DNA from: a virus
Reading direction: 5' to 3' (one strand)
DNA length: 64,000 bases
IMG/VR virus record: IMGVR_UViG_3300050821_017570
Location: 62,001 to 126,000 of that record
In this document: in pieces, positions 7,189 to 14,294 of the stretch
Position numbering within the stretch: the first letter of the stretch is position 1
Layout of the letters: the number at the start of each line of letters is the position of its first letter
Position numbers and translations under genes: made by a program
Notes under the pieces: model-generated
What the model saw: only the letters and a program-made list of their open reading frames with translations
Told to the model about the DNA's origin: nothing
Databases searched by the model: none

Positions 7189-7445
7189 GATCGCTCCCAC
7201 AGTAGGATCATCAGATCGTTAGGGCCAGGCCCGGTGCTGTAGTGGTGGCAACCAAGCTGATCGTCTGGCCACCAATAGATGGTACTCCATCCGTTTGACC
7301 CACTGGATCGGTTCAGATGGGCGTGAAATTGGTGCCAAATACGTGTGCCATCGTCGTGATCACCAATGTAGCGGCCAATGGTGGCTCGATACGCCTGAGC
7401 CCGGCACAGCCAGATCTGACCCTCTCTAAGCGGCGGGAGGATCAT
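7182..7445 (-). CDS. GQIW-family small protein, array copy 22
   Basis: 87 aa from ATG 7445 (MILPPLREGQIWLCRAQAYR). C-terminus NDLMILLWERSC. His-rich middle (WHQFHAHL). The in-frame extension to 7547 overlaps the upstream gene and is rejected. Confidence 0.86.
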   Translation of the reverse strand: MILPPLREGQIWLCRAQAYRATIGRYIGDHDDGTRIWHQFHAHLNRSSGSNGWSTIYWWPDDQLGCHHYSTGPGPNDLMILLWERSC

Positions 7446-7704
7446 ACAGGCAAACCGTGAGATCGAACTCGTTGGGGTGACCGGAGCGGTTGCGGCACCA
7501 GGCCTGCCCGACTCCGCTGTATTCCCAATCCGTGCTACCGGCGTCACCGTTATCGTGGATCCGATGGACGGTAAAGCTGACCCTCAGTTGGGGCGGACTA
7601 CCACGCTGATCGGCGATGCTCTTGATGTGAAATCGGTACTGTTGGTAACGGGTCATCCAGATCTGACCGGGCCGAAGCTGTACTGGCGTATCAGTGGGTT
7701 CCAT
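7426..7704 (-). CDS. GQIW-family small protein, array copy 23
   Basis: 92 aa from ATG 7704, which overlaps the 3' end of the oligoribonuclease gene by 14 nt. PGQIWMTRYQQYRF box; C-terminus FDLTVCLYDPPAA. Confidence 0.86.
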   Translation of the reverse strand: MEPTDTPVQLRPGQIWMTRYQQYRFHIKSIADQRGSPPQLRVSFTVHRIHDNGDAGSTDWEYSGVGQAWCRNRSGHPNEFDLTVCLYDPPAA

Positions 7705-8257
7705 AGGTGGTTTCCAAACTAGAAAGGAAGGGGCGAAACATCTCAATACTTGCCAAACAGTCATCAAGGCTCCGGTGGGCCGGATTACCCTTCGGGCGCG
7801 GCACACCCGTCACCATCTCCTTGCCGATCTCAAAGCTACTAACGTCGAGTAGACGGTAGCTGAGTTCTGACAAGCAGTTAGGTGTGTGCCAGCGGAGCCA
7901 CCGAACGTCGAAATGTACGCTGCTGCCGGCCAGGTAGGTTTGCTGGCGATCCACACGATGCGAGCGAATCCACTCGATCAGATCGGTATCACTGAAGTAG
8001 TGGCAGTCACAGATACCCTGCTCGTACCGCTGGACGATCTCACCGATCAGACCCGATTGGGTATGCAGGCGGACGCACTGGTGGTCCATCCCCTCGACGC
8101 ATTCATCATACGGCATGCCGGCCAGCCAGTGGAAGCGGCCCAGCTCAGTGAGATGTCGATCCGTAACGATACATCCGACCTCACGGATCTGGCCATCTTC
8201 GGGCTCAAGTCCCGTGGTCTCCAGATCCAGCCATACCAAACGTAACGGGTCAGTCAT
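7691..8257 (-). CDS. orn: Oligoribonuclease-like 3'-5' exonuclease (DEDDh)
   Basis: 188 aa, ATG 8257 with AGAAAG upstream. Exonuclease motif I is WLDLETTGLE (D11, E13); AGSSVHFDVRWL matches the Orn motif II region; LLDVSS and AHRSLDDCLASI supply the late H-R-x-L-D-D block. Length fits Orn (about 180 aa). Family members degrade 2-5-nt RNA and other short nucleotides to mononucleotides; a phage copy could recycle RNA for DNA synthesis or clear nanoRNA or cyclic-oligonucleotide breakdown products. It lies inside the GQIW array. DEDDh DNA-proofreading relatives are an alternative, but the Orn-like DVSS block favours this call. Confidence 0.93.
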   Translation of the reverse strand: MTDPLRLVWLDLETTGLEPEDGQIREVGCIVTDRHLTELGRFHWLAGMPYDECVEGMDHQCVRLHTQSGLIGEIVQRYEQGICDCHYFSDTDLIEWIRSHRVDRQQTYLAGSSVHFDVRWLRWHTPNCLSELSYRLLDVSSFEIGKEMVTGVPRPKGNPAHRSLDDCLASIEMFRPFLSSLETTYGTH

Positions 8258-8266
8258 AAGTTCTTT

Positions 8267-8530
8267 CTAGTCAGGCTGATAGATCAGCCAGACGAGGTCA
8301 TGCGGGTCAGGTCTCAGATCGCGCCACCAGCTATGGATGGCAGGTATGCCAACATACCAACAGTAATGGTCCGAACGGTGTGCGGGGTCAAACCCAGTGT
8401 GGGTGAACCATACAGTCGAGCCATCGGATTCGAACGGAGGCCGCGGTAGGGCTACGACCTGTGTGATCCGAATCCTCCAGGCCTGTTCCCGACACAGCCA
8501 GACTTGGTTTGCCTTGAGTGGTTCTAACAT
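8267..8530 (-). CDS. GQIW-family small protein, array copy 24
   Basis: 87 aa from ATG 8530 (MLEPLKANQVWLCREQAW), one base after the TAA of the upstream gene and 5 nt after AGG. C-terminus HDLVWLIYQPD. An ATG at 8548 also exists but has a poorer ribosome site. Confidence 0.85.
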   Translation of the reverse strand: MLEPLKANQVWLCREQAWRIRITQVVALPRPPFESDGSTVWFTHTGFDPAHRSDHYCWYVGIPAIHSWWRDLRPDPHDLVWLIYQPD

Positions 8531-8531
8531 C

Positions 8532-8801
8532 TTAACCTGCAGGCTCATATAGCAGAATCATGAGATCCAAATCGGTCGGGTCGTCGTCTCGTTGGCTCAT
8601 ATGACAGGCACGAGTTGGGTTAAACCAATAGGTACAGCGATCGTTTCGGCTGAACCTCCCATCCTGTTCAACCCGATAGCGTATGGGCTGTCGATGCTGG
8701 CCTTCATCACTCACATGTGGGTCACCCAGCTCGGTAATGATAATGCGTTCGGTCTGATCTCTTCGGAGCCAAATTTGTCCGACCCTCAGTTGTTCCAGCA
8801 T
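8532..8801 (-). CDS. GQIW-family small protein, array copy 25 (first transcribed)
   Basis: 89 aa from ATG 8801 with a strong AAGGA SD. VGQIWLRRDQTERI box; C-terminus LDLMILLYEPAG. It is the first gene downstream of the hairpin at 8817-8843, so the array transcript may begin here or run through from upstream. Confidence 0.87.
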   Translation of the reverse strand: MLEQLRVGQIWLRRDQTERIIITELGDPHVSDEGQHRQPIRYRVEQDGRFSRNDRCTYWFNPTRACHMSQRDDDPTDLDLMILLYEPAG

Positions 8802-8816
8802 AGTGTCCTTAAACAG

Positions 8817-8843
8817 ATAAACCCAGGCAGAGCCTGGGTTTAT
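8817..8843 (-). terminator. 12-bp perfect hairpin, likely terminator ahead of the array
   Basis: A 12-bp perfect stem (8817-8828 with 8832-8843) and a 3-nt loop, followed on the minus strand by a short T-rich run. It lies between the 3' end of the gene at 8866 and the first array gene. Its shape closely matches the hairpin at 19339-19365. Confidence 0.65.
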
Positions 8844-8865
8844 GACAACCAACCATCATATGGGT

Positions 8866-9216
8866 TCAATCAGTCCGATTATGCAGACGTCCCGCTAGAT
8901 CCCAATCCGGTCCCCACACCGGATCCTCGGTCAGCCAGCGGACCAGCGGTTCCGCCCCTTCGCCCCGCCAGGTCAGATCGACCTGCTGGCCCTGACTGGT
9001 CACAATCAGCCGAACCTCCCAATCGTCACGGCAGGTCTGGTCCTCGGACACCATGGGGGTGATGTCAAAACCGTCTGGGCAACGTCTCGACAGATGCGAT
9101 ATAAGTTCTCCACCTGCAGAGACTTGTGTCGCCGCGCTAAACAGGTGGACCCTATATCGGAGGTAGCGGGCCACGCCGTCGACCGGATGTCGAATCCGTA
9201 GACTCGTGTGGCGCAT
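8866..9216 (-). CDS. Hypothetical protein, 116 aa
   Basis: Not recognised. 116 aa, ATG 9216 sharing one base with the upstream TGA (TGATG). Basic N-terminus (MRHTSLRIRH), soluble, with strand-forming stretches such as WEVRLIVTSQ. It is the last gene before a hairpin, so it probably ends a small transcription unit that starts near 10-11 kb. Confidence 0.75.
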   Translation of the reverse strand: MRHTSLRIRHPVDGVARYLRYRVHLFSAATQVSAGGELISHLSRRCPDGFDITPMVSEDQTCRDDWEVRLIVTSQGQQVDLTWRGEGAEPLVRWLTEDPVWGPDWDLAGRLHNRTD

Positions 9217-9605
9217 CAGTCACCCGTCGCGGCTTCGGCAGCCAGGCTGGCCAGCTTGGCGGTCTCGAACTCCGTCTGAGGCCAAATCATCGCGCTGTAC
9301 TGGGGCTCAAACGTCAGGCCGGCAACGATCGGCTTGACCGTGGCGGTCACACTGGTCCCAACCGGTCTACCAACCACCGCCGACACCACACTACGGAGGT
9401 CGTACCAAAGTACCGTCTGGGCCGACAGGTCACCCGTGGTGGGATCGATCTGACTTGGGTAGTAGATATGGACGTTGCTAATCACGTGAAACCGCCTTAT
9501 GCGCGAAATGCCGTCTTGGGCACTATTTTGGGATTTTGAGACTGCGGGGGAGCTGCCCCCGCTGGCTTTCTTTTTGCTATCGTAGGGACTAACCGGTTGG
9601 GTCAA
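9216..9605 (-). CDS. Hypothetical protein, 129 aa, TTG start
   Basis: Not recognised. 129 aa from TTG 9605, overlapping the upstream TGA as TTGA; no ATG or GTG gives a sensible product. The N-terminal 35 residues are Ser/Lys/Gly-rich and likely disordered; the rest has strand pattern (FHVISNVHIYYPSQ) and an Ala-rich C-terminus. Translation is probably coupled to the upstream small gene. Confidence 0.7.
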   Translation of the reverse strand: MTQPVSPYDSKKKASGGSSPAVSKSQNSAQDGISRIRRFHVISNVHIYYPSQIDPTTGDLSAQTVLWYDLRSVVSAVVGRPVGTSVTATVKPIVAGLTFEPQYSAMIWPQTEFETAKLASLAAEAATGD

Positions 9606-9769
9606 TAACCAAGATAGGGTTGGTCATCGGGTTCGTCCTCATCGGGGAGCCCCAACCCATCCTTACCCATCAGTGGGCCCTCGTCCGCCCAATCTAACTC
9701 AGAGGCAAACATCTCGTCGGGTGACGTGATAGGTGACTCATCATCATACTCGTACAGTAATGGGTCCAT
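9602..9769 (-). CDS. Small acidic protein, 55 aa
   Basis: Starts at ATG 9769 (MDPLLYEYDDESP), stops TGA 9602. Over a quarter of the residues are D or E, including GLPDEDEPDDQ near the end. It overlaps the start of the next gene by 4 nt. Strongly acidic small phage proteins sometimes mimic DNA or bind basic host proteins, but nothing here proves that. Confidence 0.65.
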   Translation of the reverse strand: MDPLLYEYDDESPITSPDEMFASELDWADEGPLMGKDGLGLPDEDEPDDQPYLGY

Positions 9770-9848
9770 AACGACTCCATAGGCTGGTTGCGGTTACACC
9801 GGTCGGTACTCCAGCTGCCAGGTTAGGGAATCCCTACGGTCCGGGCAA

Positions 9849-9929
9849 CTACAGGTTATGTCTCCAGAGGCAATAGATTCGGATGCTGACAAACCACGCA
9901 CACGTCAGGGCCATTCCGGCAACCGTCAC
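9849..9929 (-). CDS. Possible small membrane peptide, 26 aa
   Basis: GTG at 9929 overlaps the upstream stop as GTGA, with CGGAG 6 nt upstream. The 26 residues are hydrophobic (MALTCAWFVSIRIYCLW region) and could form one membrane helix. The frame can be read longer upstream, but that part overlaps the zinc-ribbon gene. Low certainty because of its length. Confidence 0.4.
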   Translation of the reverse strand: MTVAGMALTCAWFVSIRIYCLWRHNL

Positions 9930-10138
9930 AGCCGCTCCGTCCGATCGATCCTCGACTGCAGGACCCGACAGAATCGGCAGATCTGAGAGCGTGGGCGCCC
10001 CGGGTCGGGCAGAAACCAGAGCCTGCATTCCAAGCACTTCTTTTTCAGATCCGTCTGGTCATCCTGGTCCGCATATCGGCACCACGGCTCTTCCAGATCG
10101 GCCAACTCGTCAGACAGATGATCGGCTTCGTCTCCCAT
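9926..10138 (-). CDS. Small zinc-ribbon protein, 70 aa
   Basis: ATG 10138 shares one base with the upstream TGA. The C-terminal half has two CxxC knuckles (KKCLECRLW and QICRFCRVL) about 18 residues apart, a likely zinc ribbon; the N-terminus is acidic (GDEADHLSDELADLEEP). Function unknown; nucleic-acid or protein binding is possible. Confidence 0.78.
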   Translation of the reverse strand: MGDEADHLSDELADLEEPWCRYADQDDQTDLKKKCLECRLWFLPDPGRPRSQICRFCRVLQSRIDRTERL

Positions 10139-10563
10139 CAGGTGGTCTCACCACAATGGCGACAGACCCGTGGTTCCACATACACCATATCGGGATCAAG
10201 CGCGTCGCCCAGGACGCTTTCCGAAACCGCATGTTCATGGAGTTCAACACCCGTAGCGGTAAGCAGGCCGGCGTCATTAAGTCGATCCAGGTCCGGAGGT
10301 ATACGAATCATATCAACCGCTTGGACCGCGTAACTGAAGTAATAGCGCCAACTGATACCGCTGGTTGACTTAAAGGGCTCAACCCGGTTCAGATGGGCCT
10401 CCCCAGTCTCACACATCTGGTCCAAGATGGCTTCCAAGTCATCCGGTTGGATCGGCTCTTCTGAATCCAGCACAAGCCGCCACACCAGATAGGTGTCGAC
10501 TTCAACCGGTGATGGTTCCGCTACGGGCTTGGCCGGAGCTGATTTTGCTTTCTTGTGCGTCAT
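10138..10563 (-). CDS. Hypothetical protein, 141 aa, with C-terminal CxxC
   Basis: Not recognised. Lys/Ala/Pro-rich N-terminal tail (about 20 residues), a predicted alpha/beta middle with WRLVLDSEE and WRYYFSYAVQAVD, and a C-terminal VCRHCGETT that could pair with another Cys pair for metal binding. Overlaps the next gene by one base. Confidence 0.75.
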   Translation of the reverse strand: MTHKKAKSAPAKPVAEPSPVEVDTYLVWRLVLDSEEPIQPDDLEAILDQMCETGEAHLNRVEPFKSTSGISWRYYFSYAVQAVDMIRIPPDLDRLNDAGLLTATGVELHEHAVSESVLGDALDPDMVYVEPRVCRHCGETT

Positions 10564-10566
10564 ACC

Positions 10567-11034
10567 TTATCCTTGTGACATGTAGGGGTGGTCCATCTCC
10601 GGGGCGGCAGCCGCCTCACCGGTTGGCTTGGGTCGAGCCGTGCAGAACGACGGGTCCGGCCGCTCCATCGTGGCCACTAGGTCTTCCATCTCCAGCTCGG
10701 GAACAAAGTCGTCATCATCCTGATCCGGGGCCTCACCCATACCCTCGTAGGGCTCGTCGGGGGCCTGATCGGTCATCTCGAACGGCATGAGGTCCTCGTT
10801 CGTCAGCTCATCCCGCACCTTCTCGACCGCCATGAAGAGACGATCGATCTCGATCTCGATCTCCTGACGGATCTCACGCCGCACCGGCTGTGGGTCCACC
10901 AGGTTGAGGGCCGCGATGAGTCCTTCCAGGCGACCCGCCAGATTCGCCAGCTCTGAGAGCGCGAACTGCGACTGCTGGGTATCCACGGCCGTGTCGGGCG
11001 CCGTATCGGTGTCATCCGTGCTGTAGAAATCCAT
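10567..11034 (-). CDS. Acidic hypothetical protein, 155 aa
   Basis: ATG 11034 chosen (MDFYSTDDTD); the in-frame start at 11106 would overlap the previous small gene further. Helical middle (LANLAGRLEGLIAALN and a long EIEIEIDRLF helix) and an acidic C-terminal half with DQDDDDF. Not recognised. Possibly an oligomeric scaffold or inhibitor; no direct evidence. Confidence 0.72.
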   Translation of the reverse strand: MDFYSTDDTDTAPDTAVDTQQSQFALSELANLAGRLEGLIAALNLVDPQPVRREIRQEIEIEIDRLFMAVEKVRDELTNEDLMPFEMTDQAPDEPYEGMGEAPDQDDDDFVPELEMEDLVATMERPDPSFCTARPKPTGEAAAAPEMDHPYMSQG

Positions 11035-11176
11035 TGGTTTGCTTTCTATCGGGCTGTAGCCCTTCGGGTTTTGCTCGCTTTGATCGCTGGAGCGCGCGAC
11101 TAGCACATTCGTGGGCCCTTCGGACCAGCTCAGCGTCGCGCTGCAGCTGGTGGGGATCGTGGGTCAGACGGCCCAT
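11012..11176 (-). CDS. Small basic hypothetical protein, 54 aa
   Basis: ATG 11176 overlaps the upstream stop (TGATG). 54 aa, helical and Arg-rich (ELVRRAHECASRALQRSKRAK). Overlaps the start of the following acidic gene by 23 nt. Supported only by its start-stop coupling and fill of an otherwise empty 70-nt gap. Confidence 0.5.
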   Translation of the reverse strand: MGRLTHDPHQLQRDAELVRRAHECASRALQRSKRAKPEGLQPDRKQTNGFLQHG

Positions 11177-11367
11177 CAGAGCCTATCTTCCAGATAGGGA
11201 GTTTCCGTAGGGGTCAAACGAGCGACCTCCCGTTGCAGGAGGTCGACTATCATCAGATGATCCGCTAGCTCAATCCATTTACCCGTATCGTGGGGCCGCA
11301 TGGCCACCAGAACGAACGGGTCATCCACCGGGCTAGGCCGGTACCGAAATATCTTTGGCAGTTGCAT
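11176..11367 (-). CDS. Hypothetical protein, 63 aa
   Basis: ATG 11367 with GGGG 6 nt upstream (MQLPKIFRYRPSP). Not recognised. The C-terminal half looks helical (ELADHLMIVDLLQREVARL). Overlaps the zinc-knuckle gene by 35 nt. Confidence 0.65.
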   Translation of the reverse strand: MQLPKIFRYRPSPVDDPFVLVAMRPHDTGKWIELADHLMIVDLLQREVARLTPTETPYLEDRL

Positions 11368-11680
11368 GTGGCCCCACCAGGTAATCCAGACAGATGTAGG
11401 TAACCTCATCCGGCAGATCGGTCGTCGCGGTGACGAAGCAGAAGCCTTCCTGAATCGTCAGGTTGGTAACCCGATAGAGCTGGCCAGCCGTCCAGTACTG
11501 GACGCCAGTCAGCCGATACGAAAGGTCCTGAGCCGCTTCGACCCAACAGCCAATGAATAACCGGTCTCGGTATTCGGTTTGGTTGCGAGGCCTGACGACC
11601 ACGCGGGGCGGTGCGGTCCTGTCAACCGCACACGCCCCCCGATCGTGCCCTAACCGTCCACAGTCAGGGCAATAGTGCAT
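11333..11680 (-). CDS. CCHC zinc-knuckle protein, 115 aa
   Basis: ATG 11680 overlaps the stop of the previous gene (TGATG) and gives MHYCPDCGRLGHDRGAC: a C-x2-C-x4-H-x4-C spacing, the classical CCHC knuckle that binds single-stranded nucleic acid. The rest (about 90 aa) is beta-rich with RDRLFIGCWVEA, which faintly recalls the IG-x-H-V block of the GQIW family. Predicted RNA- or ssDNA-binding adaptor; the beta domain is unassigned. Confidence 0.75.
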   Translation of the reverse strand: MHYCPDCGRLGHDRGACAVDRTAPPRVVVRPRNQTEYRDRLFIGCWVEAAQDLSYRLTGVQYWTAGQLYRVTNLTIQEGFCFVTATTDLPDEVTYICLDYLVGPHATAKDISVPA

Positions 11681-11814
11681 CAGAAGCCCTGACGGAACCG
11701 ACGGGTCTGAACGGCCTTGAAGGCTGCCTGACGACGGATGCTCATCTGGCGGGCCTGATTGGCCCGACGGGTGATCCAAGCCTTCTTGGCGGCGCGGCTA
11801 TACTTGGTTGACAT
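11680..11814 (-). CDS. Small Arg/Lys-rich protein, 44 aa (paralog of the next gene upstream)
   Basis: ATG 11814 with AAAGGA SD; product MSTKYSRAAKKAWITRRAN... It shares TRRANQAR and the spacing of basic residues with the gene at 11840-11989. Short basic peptides with an A-x-K-A-W-x-T-R-R motif occur in many phages and probably bind nucleic acid. No known enzymatic role. Confidence 0.75.
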   Translation of the reverse strand: MSTKYSRAAKKAWITRRANQARQMSIRRQAAFKAVQTRRFRQGF

Positions 11815-11839
11815 GGTTTGATTCCTTTATTCGTGTTGG

Positions 11840-11989
11840 TTACTTGGTCTGCAGATACTTGGAAATAGCATCTGTGATGCGATTCAGTTCGCGCGTAAAC
11901 GCGGCCCTCTTCGCAATATTGCTGCGACGGGCCTGATTGGCCCGACGGGTCGCCACAGCCTTGTGGGCTGCCAGCTGACGCTTACTCAT
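11840..11989 (-). CDS. Small Arg/Lys-rich protein, 49 aa
   Basis: ATG 11989 overlaps the upstream stop (ATGAGTAA). Product MSKRQLAAHKAVATRRANQARRSN... ends in a helix and KYLQTK. Paralogous to 11680-11814: the shared TRRANQAR stretch is conserved at DNA level (gacgggccaatc on the minus strand), so a tandem duplication is likely. Confidence 0.75.
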   Translation of the reverse strand: MSKRQLAAHKAVATRRANQARRSNIAKRAAFTRELNRITDAISKYLQTK

Positions 11990-12440
11990 CTGTCTCATCG
12001 TACGTCACTTCCGTGTGGCTGTCGGTTTGACAGCGTTGACACAAACATGATAACCAGCCGGTGCGATGCGACACAATCCGGGCGGGCTCACCGCCACAGG
12101 ATTGGCAATGCTTGCCGGCTGCGTTTTCGATCTCGGTAGCTAGCTGCCAGAACCGATCGTAAAGCGACTCAGCTAATGCCTTATCAGCCTTACAGGCCTC
12201 GGTAAGCGGAACTCCGTCGAGATAGAAACGGCATCCACCGAACTTCTCTTTGATCTGTGCGATCGAGATAGGTTCGTCAAAATGCTCTTTTAGTTCCAGA
12301 TAGAGGGCCCACAGGGTGCGACAACCGGTCCGAATCGGTTCATGCCACCCAGGTGGATACTCTACCCGGCACGATCCGAGCATCTCAGGAAACTCAGCGA
12401 CCAATTCCTTGTAGGGAAGGTCGTATTCTTCATCATCCAT
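11982..12440 (-). CDS. Hypothetical protein, 152 aa, C-terminal zinc finger
   Basis: ATG 12440 overlaps the upstream stop by 8 nt (MDDEEYDLPYKELV). The N-terminal 120 residues resemble small bacterial/phage proteins of unknown role, with IKEKFGGCRFYLDG; the C-terminus has CQSCGGEPAR ... CLCQRC, two Cys pairs 21 residues apart, probably a zinc ribbon. Co-transcribed with the RNA-repair-like genes. Function unknown. Confidence 0.75.
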   Translation of the reverse strand: MDDEEYDLPYKELVAEFPEMLGSCRVEYPPGWHEPIRTGCRTLWALYLELKEHFDEPISIAQIKEKFGGCRFYLDGVPLTEACKADKALAESLYDRFWQLATEIENAAGKHCQSCGGEPARIVSHRTGWLSCLCQRCQTDSHTEVTYDETDE

Positions 12441-13170
12441 ACGGTGGTGGATCCTTTGCTTGTTCCTCACATAGCTCACGTGCTAGCCAAATATGGTAGT
12501 CGATCACCACTTCCTCCCAAACCCGCAGATCGGGTTCTCGTCGGAGGCTACTTCTGATTTCGGCCAATCCGGCAAGCTCGGTAGCTTCTCGGAATCGATC
12601 TTGCCATTCATTATAGCTAAGACCCGCCTGTTTCACCTGCATGAGTGACTCTGCCATCCTTCGGTCAAAGTCACTCACTCGAACCGGCCAGGTGCCGTTT
12701 TCGAGACAAAACCACAACTGCCACAGTGTCCTAAGCGCATGGTGTTGGGCTTTCCGGCACTGACGCTCGCCTGGAGCGCCACGCTGGAACCACTTCTCCA
12801 CATCACGCTGTTGACCCTTGCAGAACCCGTGGATCGCCTTCGTCATTGGGTCGCTAGCGAGGCTGAATCGCTTGAGACTCAAGAGTTTGTCGCCCCACGG
12901 ATCACGTTCTACGATACATTCGTCTGGCGCCCAAAGGGTATCCAGATGTGTGAAGCTGCTTTTGCAGCCCACTAGGAAACAGAATTTTCGGAAAGACTCG
13001 AAACAAATATCAAGTTCCCCTTCGGGACGATACTGCTCGAATGCACTAAACCCTACCAGGTGAGAAAGCGTGCCCTGCCAACAGACGCCTCTATAATCGA
13101 AATCCGACTCAGCGGTGTGGAAGCCATAGGCACGCGATCCACCAATCACTTTGAGATGTTGTCGTTCCAA
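12433..13170 (-). CDS. Predicted nucleotidyltransferase (RlaP-like, pol-beta fold)
   Basis: 245 aa, ATG 13170. Residues 10-30 (GGSRAYGFHTAESDFDYRG) form the G-S-x10-D-x-D signature of pol-beta nucleotidyltransferases (D23, D25). The pattern GSRAYG...SDFDYRG is typical of the RlaP-like group tied to RNA repair; the C-terminal half is helical with KQAGLSYNEWQ. Directly downstream (11 nt) of an RNA ligase gene, which supports an RNA-repair role such as end modification before ligation. The substrate is not known. Alternative: antitoxin-like MNT nucleotidyltransferase, but it is longer than those. Confidence 0.88.
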   Translation of the reverse strand: MERQHLKVIGGSRAYGFHTAESDFDYRGVCWQGTLSHLVGFSAFEQYRPEGELDICFESFRKFCFLVGCKSSFTHLDTLWAPDECIVERDPWGDKLLSLKRFSLASDPMTKAIHGFCKGQQRDVEKWFQRGAPGERQCRKAQHHALRTLWQLWFCLENGTWPVRVSDFDRRMAESLMQVKQAGLSYNEWQDRFREATELAGLAEIRSSLRREPDLRVWEEVVIDYHIWLARELCEEQAKDPPPYG

Positions 13171-13181
13171 TCGGCCCCTCC

Positions 13182-14294
13182 TTAGGTGTCGTGAGTGGCT
13201 AGATAGTCCGAGCTACGTTGTTTCAGAATCAACCTGCCAAGCTTCGGATCACGCTGCTCACGCATTGGGCGAATAACTATGCCCTCGCGAAGCGTATCAC
13301 CCAGCACGGATCTACCTGTGCTAGCCTGATCCATACTGGTATAGCCGTTCTCGGTCATCCATTCACGCAGCGTCCGTCCCTTCGACAACACGGGCGCCAC
13401 ATAATCGTAGCCATCCAGGACCTCATAGAACTTCTCGGCATCGATCGGTTCGGAGTCTACCTCGATATCAAAAAGCCTCACATGAAGCTCTTTGAATCCA
13501 TAGATGTTCCCATTCATGCCTGGACCCAACAGCTCACCACGCACGGTGATGAGGTGACGACCAGGGAAGAATCGGGTACTCAGGTGGATCAGAATGTCTT
13601 CCAGGTGCGAAGCTTTGGCACCAACGTGCCAGTTAGTCACCGGGTCAACCAGCAGAAGACGTCGGCTGCAGTAGAGGAATCCCCTGTCAGGATCCAAGCT
13701 AACCGATGCGTGCGAACCTTCCATCTTCTCCGTCGCCACGACCGGTTGATCCATCAGGTCCTCGACCTGCCGTTTGAATCGAGCGCATGACTCAAGGTCA
13801 TACATCGAGACACCCGTCGGCAGCGTCATGGTACGCGAGCCATGGTTGTGGCCGCCACTGATACGCTCCTCTGGTTCCCACTTCACAATGCCCAGCACGG
13901 TAGAGTAGTCGACCGGTTCACCATGTGGGGTTGCGGCAGCTGACGCCATGTCGGCGACCAGACACTGGTGAGCTGCGGTCTGATAGTCGGGGTGATCCAG
14001 CAGACTCGTGTTGGCAACCACACCCTGCGAGATCTCCTGACGCAACCGTATGGTCTTCACACGATTCTTGTCCTTACCCGACAGCTTCCCCGTGAGGCCT
14101 ATCTTGTCCGTCACATGGGTCGGAAGGATCGAGTCGACCGGGAAGTACAGTACCTTGTCACCGGGCTGAAATTGGCCTTTGGCCACGACGAACTGATAAT
14201 CGATATCGGCCAATTTGGCTAGGTCGAGCCTATCCGCATTCGGATGTGGCCATACCTTCTCGATTGTCTCGATACGAATGTACCAGCTGGACAT
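13182..14294 (-). CDS. RNA ligase, Rnl5/DraRnl-like with N-terminal OB fold
   Basis: 370 aa, ATG 14294. The nucleotidyl-lysine motif is TEKMEGSH (K190, G193: K-x-x-G). The N-terminal 95 residues (IETIEKVWPHPNADRLDLAKL..., GDKVLYFPVDS, RLRQEISQGVV) match the OB-type domain that precedes the ligase core in the DraRnl-like branch. Downstream ligase motifs include TVRGELLG and EGIVIRP. ATP-dependent sealing of RNA nicks or breaks, for example tRNAs cut by host defence nucleases, is the family expectation. It shares one base with the acidic gene upstream and precedes the nucleotidyltransferase gene. Confidence 0.93.
   Translation of the reverse strand: MSSWYIRIETIEKVWPHPNADRLDLAKLADIDYQFVVAKGQFQPGDKVLYFPVDSILPTHVTDKIGLTGKLSGKDKNRVKTIRLRQEISQGVVANTSLLDHPDYQTAAHQCLVADMASAAATPHGEPVDYSTVLGIVKWEPEERISGGHNHGSRTMTLPTGVSMYDLESCARFKRQVEDLMDQPVVATEKMEGSHASVSLDPDRGFLYCSRRLLLVDPVTNWHVGAKASHLEDILIHLSTRFFPGRHLITVRGELLGPGMNGNIYGFKELHVRLFDIEVDSEPIDAEKFYEVLDGYDYVAPVLSKGRTLREWMTENGYTSMDQASTGRSVLGDTLREGIVIRPMREQRDPKLGRLILKQRSSDYLATHDT

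Noticed and set aside
863-7200. Longer starts beginning M-G-A-T-M for array genes
   Set aside because: The upstream GTG codons (an ATG at 2663) have no SD, while the second start has GGGAG at 5-7 nt; the extra residues are only read-through of the upstream WEPP codons.
615-8801. CRISPR-like array because of regular about 260-bp periodicity and repeated junctions
   Set aside because: The units are coding genes with variable middles and conserved protein boxes; there are no short identical repeats with 30-40-bp spacers.
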